Shown: positions 34,746 through 47,527 of the stretch, in pieces | Position numbering within the stretch: the stretch's first letter is position 1 | Layout: each line of letters begins with the position of its first letter | NCBI GenBank assembly: GCA_012064385.1 | Contig: QRDG01000965.1 | Location: forward strand, 62,001-126,000 | Length of the DNA: 64,000 nt | Direction: 5' to 3' | Source of the DNA: Puccinellia tenuiflora | Taxonomy: Eukaryota; Streptophyta; Magnoliopsida; Poales; Poaceae | Notes under the pieces: generated by a model | Seen by the model: only the letters and a program-made list of their open reading frames with translations | What the model was told of the DNA's origin: nothing | The model's database searches: none | Position numbers and translations under genes: made by a program

Positions 34746-37100
34746 CTAAAAAGTTCTTCGGAGAAATGAGGAACCCGATTCACATCCCTTTTTCCTCACC
34801 TGACTCTCGCATGAACACATCAAAGAACTGAGGACCGACGATGAAAGCACGAAGGCTATTTTAACATAAACTTACTTGAACTTGTCTATATATGAACGCC
34901 ACATCAAAAAATAACTATTAACCTTGGGATGATCTTTGAAGAATTTTTTTCATTTTTACCTTGAAACCTTAGCTACGAGGCTATTTGAAATCCTATTTGT
35001 CCCATGTAGAACTACCATCAGATTACATGTGTGTCGGGTTGTTTCCAAACAAGATATGCTCGTCACGCAACTCTGACTTTACGCCGACGTCCTACTTCAG
35101 TTCACGTTTATATCTGGCACAGAGGCGTCCATCGCTTGCAACACGGTCTCATGACACATAGTCCAGTGGCGAGGAGGGGCCAGTGTCTTTCCACGAGTTT
35201 GAGTGCTCATATTCACAGCTTCGGTGATATTGCCTTTTAAAAATATGTCACGGGAAGCAGCAGAGTGTGACCGACGGTAAAACCACGGAGGCAATTTCCT
35301 TATCCGACAAGGGTTAGTCGCTTCCGGAATGTCAAGGAAAAAGGGTTACTCTCCTGTGAGACAAGAGATGATGTAGATCTAAATGATCGGCTACCAATAT
35401 TACAGTTTAACTTGAGATCGTCGGTGAATCGCCACGTAAAAGAAAAGTTTCGACCTTGGAATCATCTTTGAAGAATTGTTTCCATAGCATGGTGGAAATT
35501 TTGTCCGTTTATTGTACAAGTATAGTACAAGAACCCTTTGCTGAAAGTTTTCCCGGAAGATCCTTGCTGAGATAGCCTCATTTTATTTGTCAAAACTGCA
35601 CGGGCCAATTTCGGTTTGTGCTGGTGCAATTGTCCATATGTAACGTTATATTCATTTTCAAAAATATATGTGCATTGATATTTTTCGAAATATGTGCATA
35701 GATAGATATATAAGTGCATGTTTTTCTAAATACAATTTGGTTAAGCGTAATTGGTAAGTAAGTATAAATACGTCTTCTGCTATTGATAAGAATATAAAAG
35801 CATTTATTTTTTGAATGTCATTTTGCGTATCTATAATCCAAGTGGTTTTGAACTTGTATCTACTCCACACTGTTGTAAATACTTTTGACAATTGGTTGCA
35901 AAGAGCAAGTGGATTGAACTGCTCTCCCTTACTATGAAGAAAACGAAGAGTAGAACCGGACACTTTAAACTCTAATGACCAGTTATCTTTGGATACGGAG
36001 ACCGAGGAAGAGTTCCTCCAATCTCTTTAACACACTCTAATTGGGGGTCCGGATTCCAGGTCGGCCACGTTATCCCTTAAACGATAGAAAACACATAAGG
36101 GCGGAAGCAATCGCTCTATTATGATCGCCATGGTTGTGCAAAAACGACAGATTATTTATTATGCTAGATTTTCTTCTACTATGAAGGTAATCTTTCGTTG
36201 CGCTCACGGTCTTCGTGAGTGGTCTACTCCGTCTTATTTATGGACGTATGTCGTTGTGAAAAATATTTTTATCATGAATGGCGGCATAATCTGCATGCTC
36301 CTTCATCATAGAGTTACTTTTTTTAATCATATGTGACATATTTTCCTCTATCAGTTTCTCCCCATACCCTAGCATACGTTCTTGCTACCCTCTGTTCAGA
36401 TGTGTGCATCCTAATAGTACGGAGGTCGGGTATGGACTCTATCGATTATATACGTATGATATAAACATTTTAAGTCTAATAAAACACGCCTCTTATGGAA
36501 GAAAAAAGTATGTGTTTTTATTTTTGTGGAATGCGTCGACGTGGCATCGATCTGCTGACAATCAGAAAATATGGAGTTTTGATCGGGTCGCATGACATCG
36601 ATAGGTGTAGCTGGCGACAGAAAGCGAAGTAGACTAACATTTTCTTCCTTTGAGAAAACAAGGGGCTTAAATTAGCGCACTGGCGCGCTAGGCTAGACAG
36701 CACAAAAACATCTTTAGAAAAGGAAAAGATGTTCTATTGTAAGAATCGATCGCTTTCGTGTCGTCGATTGACGTTAACATCCGCAGCTTCCGGGCAGCTT
36801 CGTGCCCTCGTCTTTTGAGATGTAGCTAAGCTAGCGATCGCGCTCCGCGTTGTGATCGCCGACGCGTCGCTTGCTCCCGCCGATCTGACCCAGTTCGCTC
36901 TTCCTTAATAATAATCTCTATTCAGGACGGCCTCCCAAACCCCATAATACCCGACTTTTCCTTTATCGTTTTACACACGACACAAAAAATGTCGGCTCTG
37001 CATGAAACGACTCCGTGAGCTATGTGATGTCGAGAAGTACGAAAGAAGTTTTTTATCCAAACTTTTTGAACTCACAAATACGTATAAAATACAATTTTGA
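34746..37100. other. Intergenic, no gene seen
   Basis: AT-rich, only short ORFs. Two related strings, ccttgggatgatctttgaagaat (34923) and ccttggaatcatctttgaag (35454), indicate an old tandem duplication of about 530 bp. No transposon ends were recognised. Confidence 0.4.
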
Positions 37101-37243
37101 AACCAACGCTGCCCCCAATCAAATAATACTGCACTACAGACTATAGTACTACTAGTGGTTGATCATTTCAAGTTGAAAAGACAAAAAGTTGATCCCTTCA
37201 ACGCGAAGCACGAGTGGTACCGCGACGGCCACCCGGACGGCTA

Positions 37244-37250
37244 CACGTGG
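37244..37250. promoter_or_regulatory. G-box/ABRE-like CACGTGG upstream of PP2C
   Basis: CACGTGG about 320 bp upstream of the PP2C start, in a GC-rich stretch. G-box/ABRE cores bind bZIP factors in ABA and stress responses (family knowledge). Its function here is inferred. Confidence 0.3.
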
Positions 37251-37569
37251 GGTGGGCCCCGGGGTGCGCGTGGCAGAGGCTTTGTGGCTAAACAGACAGT
37301 CGACACGAGACGATATGGTTGTTAATGGCCGCGTCGAGTCACCGGACGGGGTTGCCGGCCGGCCTCATCTCTCTCCCCCCGTCGCCATCGATCTTTGACT
37401 CTTGAATTGTTTGGCGAGACACGACGCGCGCCGTCGCCATCGTGTCCGGCCAAACCCACCTACATATTGAAGCCATCGGTGGAGCAGAAAGAAGTTCACC
37501 CACGGCGCAGCAACACCGCGAGGCAATTCAGGAGCGGCGTGACCAGGTCCAGGCGGCGTACGTGCGTTC

Positions 37570-38397
37570 ATGTCTTGCGCGGTGGCGCCACCGGGCTCCC
37601 CGGTCTTCTCCCCGTCCCGCCACCTCCTCCTGCCCGGCGCGCCGGACCACCACCACTCCCCGCTCCGCCTCTTCGCCCTCCGCGCGCACTTCCTCGCGGC
37701 GGACGCCTCCCCGTGCGCCGCCCAGGCCCTGCCAGCGCCGCCCGCTCCTCCTGCTACTGCTCCTACCCCCGCTCTCAAGCGCCGGCGCCCGGCGCCTCTC
37801 CTTGTCCCGGCCGCGGTCACCGTCGCGCCGCCGGTACCGGAAGCTGCCGCGAATGGGGTGGACGAGGTGACCGAGCACGGGGAGGGCTTCGCGGCCTACT
37901 GCCGGAAGGGGAAGGGCCGGAGGCGGGTCCAGATGGAGGACCGGCACGTCGCCGCCGTCGCGCTCGGCGGGGACCGCGCGCAGGCCCTGTTCGGGGTGTT
38001 CGACGGCCACGGCGGGAAGAGCGCGGCCGAGTTCGCCGCGGAGAACATGCCGAGGATCATTGCGGAGGAGCTTAAGCGAGGAGGAGGGGTGGAGGAGGCG
38101 GTGCGGCGCGCGTACCTGCGCACGGACGAGGAGTTCTGCTCCGACTCCGACCCGGAGGCGGCGAGCGGCGGCGCGTGCGCCGTGACGGCGCTGCTCCGCG
38201 ACGAGGAGGGCGAAGACGGCCGGCGGCGGCAGCTGGTGGTGTCGGGCGCCGGGGACTGCCGCGCCGTGCTGAGCCGCGGCGGGAAGGCGGAGGCGCTCAC
38301 CGACGACCACCGCGCGTCGCGGCGGGACGAGCGGGACCGGATCGACGCGCTGCGGGGCGGGCTGGTGCTCAACTGCCGCGGCACGTGGCGGGTGCAG
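37570..38397 (+). CDS. Protein phosphatase 2C, clade-B (AP2C-like), first exon only
   Basis: 276 codons from ATG 37570. PP2Cs remove phosphate from Ser/Thr with two metal ions; clade-B members dampen MAP kinase and stress signalling (family knowledge). A Pro/Ala-rich N-terminus (~95 residues) precedes the catalytic domain: VQMEDRHVA, the metal-binding FDGHGGKSAAEFAAENMP, SGGACAVTALL, GAGDCRAVLSRGGKAEAL and DDHRASRRDERDRI, ending at RGTWRVQ. Typical members continue with about 130 more residues holding the later Asp motifs (DGLW, DN), all absent here. Just after CAG (38397) comes G then N (38399); if N is T this is a GT donor, so the exon may simply end there. No downstream exon was found to 41.6 kb. 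High GC unlike its surroundings. Confidence 0.85.
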
Positions 38398-38399
38398 GN

Positions 38400-38620
38400 C
38401 ACTATTATAATAAGTTTGGATGTAAGATTGACTATTAGAGCACTACTTTCTACCACCTTCTTTCTATCTCCATCTCCACATTAAATGCATTGTCCAGGAG
38501 CATGCTTAGAGGTGGATTCTTGCATGAAAACCCACTCTCCTCATGTTTTCATGTCTCTCTTGTTCACAAAGTAAAAGATGTCACGTAGGCGGGTTATAAA
38601 CCCCTTAGTGTACTTGCTCT
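38400..38620. mobile_element. MITE abutting the PP2C exon, left end incomplete
   Basis: The right end reads tagtgtacttgctct, i.e. agagcaagtacacta on the other strand. The left side starts cactattataataag, the inner part of a matching terminus lacking its outer ~10 bases, right at the N. The body (gtggattcttgcatgaaaac...) resembles common cereal MITEs ending GAGCAAGTA. No target duplication can be read because of the N. Confidence 0.5.
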
Positions 38621-38973
38621 CAACTACACAAGTGCATGCAACATGCTTGTTGGGAAACACAAAAAATTGTATAGGACACACAAAACATAGATGACATTAA
38701 CGAATTCAAACTAACTTCCTGACTAAAAATGTTAAGTAGCTCAAACTATGTAATACATAGAGTTAAAACATTTTAAAATCGGTTTTACAAAGAATCGTTG
38801 GTGTTGACAAGTGCATACATGGAAGTAGAAGCGTCACACACTACCTTTAACACACACACAATCGCATTTATTACAACCCTTGCATTTAAATTACACTACA
38901 TGTATTGATAGTAAAACTTATTTGATAGCAGGTCACTAAGGGGAAAAACCATATGCCACGCCTATATTATTAA

Positions 38974-39365
38974 ACTAGAAGAATACCCCGCGTGTTGCAG
39001 TGGGAATACCTTTAGGATCTAAATTGTGTAAACAAAAAATTATACGAAGTATTTTATATTATGTTGTCTAAAAGAATATGTAAAATTCAATTGGTCTTAG
39101 TCTTCCTCGAAAAAATTGGTCTTAGTCGAGATACTAAATTTAATAAATATGAATTTAGTTTATATATTAAATTATTAATATGAATAATTGGATGGTTGAG
39201 GGAATGGATGATGTATAGCTTGCATGTAGAGATTATTAATTTAATGGAGATGACATGGAAAATTGATTGGCTAAGAGGATAGATGAGGTGGATAGCTTGC
39301 ATGTTAAGATAGAAAAATAATCAATGCATGTTAGTGGGGTTTTGTCTTATAAGAAGTATAGATAT
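38974..39365. repeat. Dispersed repeat, copy 2
   Basis: Similar to 34213-34745 (ataccccgcgtgttgcag, then gattggctaagagga, then ttgtcttataagaagtatag) without the SINE. Confidence 0.6.
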
Positions 39366-41291
39366 GTGTAGAATAGGGAATGCAATTTTGGTTTCAAAAC
39401 TAGTATGCTACTAGCCAAGTAAAAAAATCAACAAGAAAAAGTAAAACATTTCAAAAATCTGAAAAAAGTAGAAACAAACTAAGTGTTCTATATACGTGTA
39501 AAGTTTCGTGATGAAATAACATTTGTGTTGGTCTTTGTGAAATAACAAAATCTATGCTCTATTTTTTAAAATTCCATGTTAGTTGCTGATTTGTTTTTTT
39601 TTTGTACAGGGCACCACATATACCATTTTATCACAAAACTTTTCACATATGTAGAACACTTGAATGTTTTTGTTGACACATTTTTTCTAAAATGTTATAT
39701 AAACATTTTTTTTCAGAAAATTACACTCTATGAGAAGCATACGAGCTCAGGATCCATTTTCAATTTCCATGTAGACGTCATTTCTTAAGGCATTAGTAAT
39801 CAATTCAAAGACGGCATACAATAATTTATGAGTGTGTAGAAAAATAAATTAGGATCCTTATCCATAATAGGACTATTTGTATTGTATATTTTCCCTAAAA
39901 TGGAGGATGAGCTTTACTACTTAGGTATTTGCATTGGAAATATACTCATAAAGGACTATTTACTGCTTAGGTTTTTGCATTACAATAATACTTATAAAGA
40001 ATTATTGGGAAGATTGGTCGTCCATGTTGCTTGTCTTGTCCACACTAAACGTCCCTGGAGCTCAACACATCCATAGCATGTGCTGCGTGGAACCCCGACC
40101 ACGGTGTCGTTGCCGCCTTTGTAGCCGGCGAGCTGGGACGCGAGGCAAGTGCGGATGATATATTATGTTTTCTTCATATTCAACAATTTTCTTGGAAGAA
40201 AATCTGGAACTCGGTTGCTCCGGTGAAATATGGTTCCTATTTATGTGGACCTTGTTTTAAATGCTCATGATCTATTTTAGGTTGCTTCAGTTTTCTATGA
40301 AAAAAATCTATAATTTGATAGTTCAGAAACATGATTATATCTTATGAAATGTTTGTGGAATCTCTGTCGAATAGTGATATCAACAAGGTGCATCTTTTTT
40401 TCTGAAAGCTCATCCCACTAAACCTCGATATTATGCGTGCTTGGCCCAGGATAATTTGAAGATGGGTGACATACCGAGAAGTTCTTCTTATGTGTGTACG
40501 AGTGAGCACAAATTGCGGAGTGTGCGGAGTAAAAGACTAGTATTGATATGTACGGCTAGTCTAAAGATTCTAGAAGCTGTCAGGAGTGTAACAAGTCCGA
40601 ACGCGGGCATGGCTTTTATTTGAACAAGGCTAGCTCAGAAAAATTTAAACAATCCAATTAAGCATTATTTTTTTCACAATTTCAACAAAGTCAAAGCAAT
40701 CAATTATTTAAATGAAAAGTTTTGGGATATTACAAACACAATGATATCTTTGTGGAACTTTTAATGAAAAATGCATAAATTATATTAAAATAATTTTATG
40801 GAACTTTTTGTGTAACAATCTTTGGATTTTTTTCTGAAAATTTTATGAAATTTGTTTGGAATGTTTGAGGAATTTGTATGCAAACGGCTGATTTCTTCTT
40901 CTTAAAAAATTGCCCGAAGATCTCTGAACTTTATATAAATGAATGGAATCGAATGAAACATGTTGAATGTTTTTGAAACCCGCTAAAACATGTTCGAAAT
41001 AACATTTCGCCAAAACTAGATTAGGAGGAGATAGTTCATGGTATAAACTACATTGATGCCAATAGAAGAGAACGATGCTATTGACAATAGTGTAGGGAAT
41101 ATTTATAAATTAGTGAGGTGATGTACCATGATGTAGTAGAGATATTTATGTATATAGTATATGAGTTCCTAACCCCAAGTTAAGGGCTCTAGTCTTGGTT
41201 GGAGAATCAGCTCTTTGTTAGTCGATTTGTTGTATTAATATTCCTTTAATAAGAAAAAAAGTTCTCGTGAAGCTTATACGGTCATGTTTGA
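39366..41291. other. Intergenic, no gene seen
   Basis: AT-rich. A short GC-richer patch at about 40070-40150 could encode a peptide fragment (AWNPDHGVVAAFVAGELG), but it is too short to assign. A second ambiguous base lies at 41292. Confidence 0.35.
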
Positions 41292-41292
41292 N

Positions 41293-41640
41293 ATTTGCCT
41301 CTAGGGCATAACTCCTACAGTTTAGAATATTGAATTGTTGCACTAGCCAACTCAATCAAAAGTCTGAACTGATGTAAAGGGAAAGGGATAGACAACATAT
41401 TTATATTTCAATATTCCCCCTCACTTTTAGGCTATTTTAGTCCTTATTGTTGGTGGGTCTTGAACTAGAGACCTACTGACTCTCATACCATATTGACTTG
41501 CTGCACTAGCTAACTCAACCAAAAGTTCAAACTGACAGAAAATAATAGGTAATATATTTATATTTTAACACAAAATTGTGGATTGAATATGTGAAAACAA
41601 TTGAACTAAGCTAGCACCAGCCGGTTTCAATTCAACGGTT
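41293..41640 (-). mobile_element. Copia-type LTR retrotransposon remnants
   Basis: Right after the N, atttgcctctagggcataac reads on the - strand as the gccctagaggcaa start of WIS/Angela-type LTRs (from memory). Further on, gactctcatacca (about 41479) is the reverse of a Met-tRNA-like primer site with one change. Two related blocks (cttgctgcactagc... and attgttgcactagcc...) indicate duplication. Heavily decayed. Confidence 0.4.
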
Positions 41641-41739
41641 TGTATTTTTGACAGGCTTGCCAGCAGGAACAATCAATTCTCAGGCTGTGAACATAAAAAA
41701 AAACGCAAAATCTAAATCTTGCCTGCGCACTTTTCTGGC

Positions 41740-42320
41740 GTTACCGAGTGCCCACGTCTCCCCCGCGTCCGATCGCGATCGTGCGGCTCGATCCGTGGTT
41801 CATTGCCACGAGACGACCACCTGCTTCCACAATCCCTTCGTCTCTCTCACGCACACAGCCGAGGCAGAGGAGACGCAGATCTCATCAGCCATCCCCACAA
41901 GGCTCGCGCCAGCCCCGGCCGCCGCGGCCTGGCCTGCTTCACGCGCCGCCCTACACCTGTTCCCCGTCCTCGAAATCGAGCCGCCGCCAAGCTCTTGCTC
42001 ACGGCAGCCTCCAAGGGCTTCCTCTTCAAGACCTTCCCTTGTTCCCCACCACCGCTCTCCTACCGCGCCTCCTCGACGGCTGCTTTGTCGCCGCGTTCTT
42101 CGTATCCTTTGTCCTCGTCGACTTCTCCGCCGCCGTCGATCGCCGAGCTCCTTTTGCGCTCGCCACCGGCGTCCCAGTCGTCATACTCCACCCAAGTGAC
42201 CCAACATTCCGCCGCTTCCGCGTCCAGGACAACCTCGGTACCCCTCCGGCAACAACGGCAGCGAGGAAGGGCCTGTGGAACTACAGCCGTTGCTGGTCTT
42301 ATTGGCTCTGATCTGAAATT
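41740..42320 (+). other. GC-rich exon-like block, product not recognised
   Basis: An abrupt CpG-rich stretch in AT-rich surroundings, open in all three forward frames for 180-220 codons. This is a consequence of composition and gives no clear choice of frame. One frame has a hydrophobic segment (CFVAAFFVSFVLVDF). The following sequence has plausible splice signals (cagatcg|gtgagc near 42430). It may be a 5' exon or a decayed gene. I cannot name it. Confidence 0.3.
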
Positions 42321-44790
42321 GTGCATTTTGGTCGTGCTTGTCAGTGAATATTTTCTTCACAACAGTTTTCCTAGTTGATTAGGACCAGAACATTCTCCAT
42401 TGGTGCCGTATACGTCCCGATTCAGATCGGTGAGCATCCTTTCTCACCTTCCCAAATCCCAATCCCGTATGTCATGTAGCTTATCAACAGAAATTGACCA
42501 ATTCAACCTGTAACTTTGGGTCGTTTTTGTGTGTGTGTGTCAACAGAAACGGAGCGTAAATATTTCCGGTCAGGTCTTCAGGATCCGCCGGATTTCAGGA
42601 GGACCTACCAAGGTCCGTATAATTTTCGACCCGTAACCTGTTAGTTTCCAGCGAACCAAGTGGGGCCCTAGTTTTGTTTGATTCAGGTTAACAGGCGCTC
42701 TTGGTATAGTCATGTACAATGTGATGCAATTTTGCAGAAGCTAATAGGTTTACCGAACGTTTTCTTGACATCCGCATGCCTCAATTATTAATTACAGTAG
42801 TGTGTATTTGGTTTCACCAACATATAGGATGTAAGTTTAGCACCCACCTGATTTAATTTGTGTGTAGTCTGCTTCTGTTAAGTACATCCTACTTATTCAT
42901 CTTCTTATCCCAACGTACTAGCAACCATGAATGATTTGGCCTAGAGCTGACATGGACAGGATGGTGGAGACGGCATCCTGGAGGTCATGGCACATGCTTC
43001 TAGCTTTTTTTTTTTTTTTGTAGAAAGGAGGTCATTCATTTGAGTTCAGCAATGGATTGGCGTTTTTCCAGCTCCGACAAATTGCTCATGCATCATCTCA
43101 GCGGCGTCTCATGTGAGTAGCAGCAAAAACTTCTCCGCGTCTCCCTCCTCTTTGTAGTCATCTTTTTTTTTTCTCTTGATTTTTGCCAGCTAGGTACAGG
43201 TGGTCTTATCCCTCATTTTCTGCGTATGATAGTTGGATCAGTAGTCAATGGGTGCCATGGATTTTGTTGTATGTCCATTGCACGTTGTAGTTTTAAGACC
43301 TAGGTCACTAGAATAGAGGCGTGAGGGTTACATCTAAGTAAATTCGTCAAGTAACTTTCAATGTTTCCGGATGTACTTTCTGTTATATCTTGATGCATCT
43401 TATTTTTGTTGCAATCATGCTCATAATATGATATTATTTACTCGTCATGAAATAAAAACGGATATAACAAGGCTCACATCACAAATTGCTTTTTTTATAT
43501 ATAACATGATGTAATTTTCGCACCAACGAGGATCTAGTTGTATGTAATTCCGTCCAACTTGTTATATCCTAGCCCATTTTTGAAACATCAAATGTTATGA
43601 GGATGTAATTTTGTATGTAATACAGTAGGCTTATTTTGTTAATCCTACCCCATTTTTAAAACGTCAAACGTTACCGGGGATGTAAAGTTGGAGTTTCGAG
43701 TAATGGATGTAGGTTAGCACTTCCGGGATGCAGTTTCGAGTTAGATGATGGGGATGTAGTTGCCGAGGTCACAAATGTAGTTTTTCATGTTTGGGCATGT
43801 AGTTTTGTATTTCAATGGATATAGGGAAGTACTTGGAGTGGCTATAGCTGCTGTTTTTTAATTTCCACGTCCGAAATGTAGTTTGTATAGCTCTATGGGC
43901 TTGACAATATAATTTGCACTTTTGAGAATGTAGTTTCTTGTTCGATGGATGCGGGATGTAGTTGTTGTGGTTGCAAATATAGTTTTGCAACATTGAGGAT
44001 ATAGGTTGTCTAAATGATACTATGTAATATCAGTATATAACTATATATGCTACATGTAATTGTCTATACATTATACCTTTTTCTAACATTTCCGAGTGCA
44101 CTCTTTTGTTTGCATGAAAATAGTGATCTCATAAGATGGTGCGCTCAATAATGATGTATTTTCAAGTTGCATTATTTCGGTACATCAGCGTGAATGGAAC
44201 TAAAACACCAGCCTGATTCTGTAACAAAGAGGTGTGGAGGGGCTTTATCTTCTGTTATGCCTAACGAGCATTGGATGCTAACCAAGATGTACAAAGGTGC
44301 GGTGAATAATTGCATGATTGGCATAAAGTTCCGACAAAGCTACAATTAATTCAAGTGTTACCAAAATATATGTTAGGATATTTTGTTACATTTCCTTACG
44401 AGGATCTGTTGCGTGTATATTTCTTCACATATTCGACTTGTTGAGCACTTCGGTGTTTTGGCAAGTTATCATTTCCCTCACTTGATGCAAATTATGATTT
44501 TGAACATGTGGAGTTTAAGGTAAATTTGTCATAGAAGTCATTTTGATTAATGTACAAAATGCTTATCTTGCTTTCTTCAACGTGGCTTTGTGGTATTTTT
44601 TTTCCAATCTCCTGCAGCGAAGTAATTTATGAGTTTAGAAAAAACTTGATTTTTTTATTTGTCAGGTGGCAGATCTTATATCTAATCAATGTGTATGCTA
44701 GAAAAAAAAAATCTACTCCGTAATCAAACTGTAGGATGGGACCATTCAAAAAAAAACTGTAGGATGGGAGGCAGAAGGTGTACTGTAGTA
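42321..44790. other. Intergenic with degenerate GATGTAGTTT repeats
   Basis: No gene. At about 43540-44000 the motif ggatgtagttt or its variants recurs more than ten times at irregular 25-60 bp spacing, alternating with ttcgag and ttttgtat strings. A T-run lies at about 43002-43020. Confidence 0.5.
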
Positions 44791-44999
44791 ACGTGGGAAA
44801 GGTGATGTGGGGTCGTGGGGACCAGATATTTCTATTTTCGGCAAACACACCATCGGACAGTCTGCACCTTTCTATTTTCGGGTGGGGCACTGCCGCAGTC
44901 GGCAAAACAGTGCCACTGCGGAAGGCAAAACAGTGACCGCGCACCGTGTAGAAGCGTCCAAAAAAAAAACTCAGCTTATGCATTTCCCGAAATTGGGCC

Positions 45000-45268
45000 T
45001 TACTGGGCTGCTAATTCTTTGGCCAGCAGGTGCGCGGCAACTCCCCTTATTCCCCGGTCTCCATCTTCCCATAGCGCTGCACGTCTCTCTTCCCTTCCTC
45101 AGGACGTAACTGAAAATCTGAAGCCGTTTTCTTCCCCAGATCCTGCTCAACAAGCTCGTTTCTTTCCCTCTCCCTCTCCCTCTCCCACACGGCACCATCA
45201 CTTGCCCAGCAAATCCCTTACTCAGCCCGCGGATTCTCACCTTCCCTGCTCGGATCTGAGCTCGTACG
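45000..45268 (+). other. Probable 5' UTR exon of the plastid membrane protein gene
   Basis: A CT-rich leader (tctctctt, ccctctccctctccctctccc) typical of plant 5' UTRs, ending at a possible donor acg|gtatgg (45268/45269). The acceptor acttacag at 45695-45702 lies 9 bases before the ATG. The transcription start is not determined. Confidence 0.45.
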
Positions 45269-45711
45269 GTATGGAGAGTCTCGCCTTCTTCTTTTCCCTG
45301 TCTTTCGAAGTTCAGATATATTTAGTTTTCGTACTATATGTGTGGAGAATCTATAAGTTGTTTGAATACTTCTATCGATTGGTGTGGTAGTATGAGTACC
45401 CTGGCGACTTTTACTGGCGCTGTGGCAAACTCAAAATGTCTCAAAAATTTGCCCTGTTCCGGATGATCTTGCAGAACACATGAAGTAATTGACGGCTCTC
45501 CTTGTAGTTCCACTTCCTATAAATTTGTTCATGGTTCATGAACAACTTTCATCACACCGATTTTGTACTCTGTTATGCTTACCCTTGGGTATTGATTTTG
45601 TTCTCTTTCTGTGTATGCTTGCTTGGCACTAATTAATCATATTTGCATAGATAGCCTTCGAATATCTTATTTGTATTTAGTCATTCTGTTACAGACTTAC
45701 AGCAAAGGAAA

Positions 45712-47527
45712 ATGACGATCCTTTGTGCTGGCCACCCTGCTGCTTCAGTTCATTCTGAATTCCTATCTGGGTGGTTATCACTGAACAGTTCCAAAATTCA
45801 ATACGGTTTGAACTCACCCGGCAGGAAACTCAGAAAGCAAAACAGACAGCAGACGATGATTACTTTGGCAAGAAGCTCTTCATTGCAAGGTATCTCTCTG
45901 AGAAATTAGACAGAACATCTTGTTCAGTAGCTAATTTAGAACCCGCATGCTTTGGAAGTTGGAAATTTGTAGTAGATCCTTTGGAAGCAATATAATCATC
46001 GGAAATTTCACAATGAATCCTGTACACGTAATGGGAGTAGATGTTCCTTTTGTATTTACTCAGAAGTCTCAAATCTTCGGTCACTCTTAATAGCCTTTTC
46101 TTCAACAAATGCTGTGTAGCAGACAGTAGCACAGTAGCAGTACTGTTCACACATTATGTCATGCATTCTGAAATCCACAACTGAAAATATGCCATGCCTT
46201 CTGAACGTCCAAATGTCCTTATAAATATATGTACTTTGTTATGATGTGAATTGTGAATTTTTTCACTGAACTGAAACTTATTATTTTTAATATTTGGACC
46301 ATAAAATTACTGAATTTCTTCCTCTTATTTTGCTGTCCAGATACAGTGGCCTCTGTAAAGCCATCTCGTCTTTTGCCAACAGTTGAACCAAAAACATTTC
46401 CCAATAGTGTCCCGGAGGAGATACTATCAAAACTCAGACTAGAAGAATCTGATGCCTTCTATATACTAGAGCTTAGCACCAGTAGAGAACTTAGCTCCTC
46501 TTTGCTAGATAAAAATGACGCGATCTTAATCTGCTTAATTGATGTTGATGGTGACTCCTTGTTACAAAGAGTGCCAGCTTTGTACGGGGATCAGCCTCCA
46601 CATGGCACCAAGGCACTACAATCCCTTCCCTTTCAAAGTGGTTCAGTTGATATGATCACCTTTAAAGGTCCCAAATTGCAGACAGTCAAAGAAATCTGGA
46701 TCGGCCTTGAATCAGGTACACTATCCAACTAGTCGTATGTCCTGTACATTGTAGTCACCTCACCTGTTGAAAATGTTTGTCCCTTCATTTAACATTACCC
46801 TTGAAGATCAGGTTCATGGAGATTAGATGGTTTAAGTTTGAAAGTGATCCATGGAGGGCTCAATACAGCTAAAGATCTTGAGGGGGCACTTGAGTTCAGC
46901 GGTTTACAGTACACTTTCGACAAACTCAATGTGCTGCTTGGTGAGGATGGAGCTTCAGTAGCGGAAGCAAGGCCTATTGCTGTCACTGACCTGTCAGGAA
47001 TTAGCATTTCTGATCTTCAAGAGGGGCAGTTATCCTTAGCAAGGACAGCCTCAAGCATTATGGAACTGAAGGAGGATGGACTGAGAGAGTATTCTGACCT
47101 CAAGCAATCCTTGCTGCTTTACGACATATCTATTGTTATAACAGGTTTCTCTGCCTTCACTCTGGCTTCGAATGACGGAGCCGCCTACTCGTTCCTTGTC
47201 GGTGGAATTGGAGGATTCCTGTATCTATTGCTGCTCCAAAGATCTGTAGATGGGTTGCCGGCAATCAGTTCTCCTTCAGACACGAGCAGTTCAGAGCCAT
47301 CCGTGAGTTTCAGTGGCGTAAGAAGGCCATGGTTGATATTGTCGATTGTAATGGTTGCTGGGGCTGTTGCACTGAGGTACGGTGCTGGCGGTGAAAGCTT
47401 CGAGCTGACTCCAACTGAGCTCTTTGTTGGTGCCGCAGGGTTCCTGGCGAACAAGGTTGCTGTTCTTCTGGCTGCATTCAAACCCTTGCAGAGCAATTTG
47501 GAGAGTGAAGATGGATCTGTGGACTGA
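45712..47527 (+). CDS. Plastid-targeted membrane protein of unknown function, three coding exons
   Basis: Exons 45712-45889, 46341-46715 and 46812-47527 give 1269 nt, 422 residues; all junctions are GT-AG and phase 1. The N-terminus (~60 residues) is rich in Ser, Arg and Lys, poor in acidic residues, and looks like a chloroplast transit peptide. The middle (~60-300) is soluble, with VKEIWIGLESGSWRLDG and LGEDGASVAEARPIAVT. The C-terminal third has four hydrophobic segments (about LLLYDISIVITGF, FLVGGIGGFLYLLLL, LILSIVMVAGAVAL and ELFVGAAGFLANKVAVLLAAF). It resembles the plant-only family that includes Arabidopsis At5g27290-like proteins (DUF7755); that link is from memory and tentative. The gene appears intact. 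A broken copy of its last exon lies at 52119-52990. Confidence 0.8.

Noticed and set aside
37528..38310. 260-codon - strand ORF opposite PP2C
   Set aside because: High GC shadow; the + strand frame has all early PP2C motifs.
40081..40150. Second PP2C exon
   Set aside because: The GC-richer patch does not contain the expected GSLAVSRGIGD-type or later Asp motifs in any frame.
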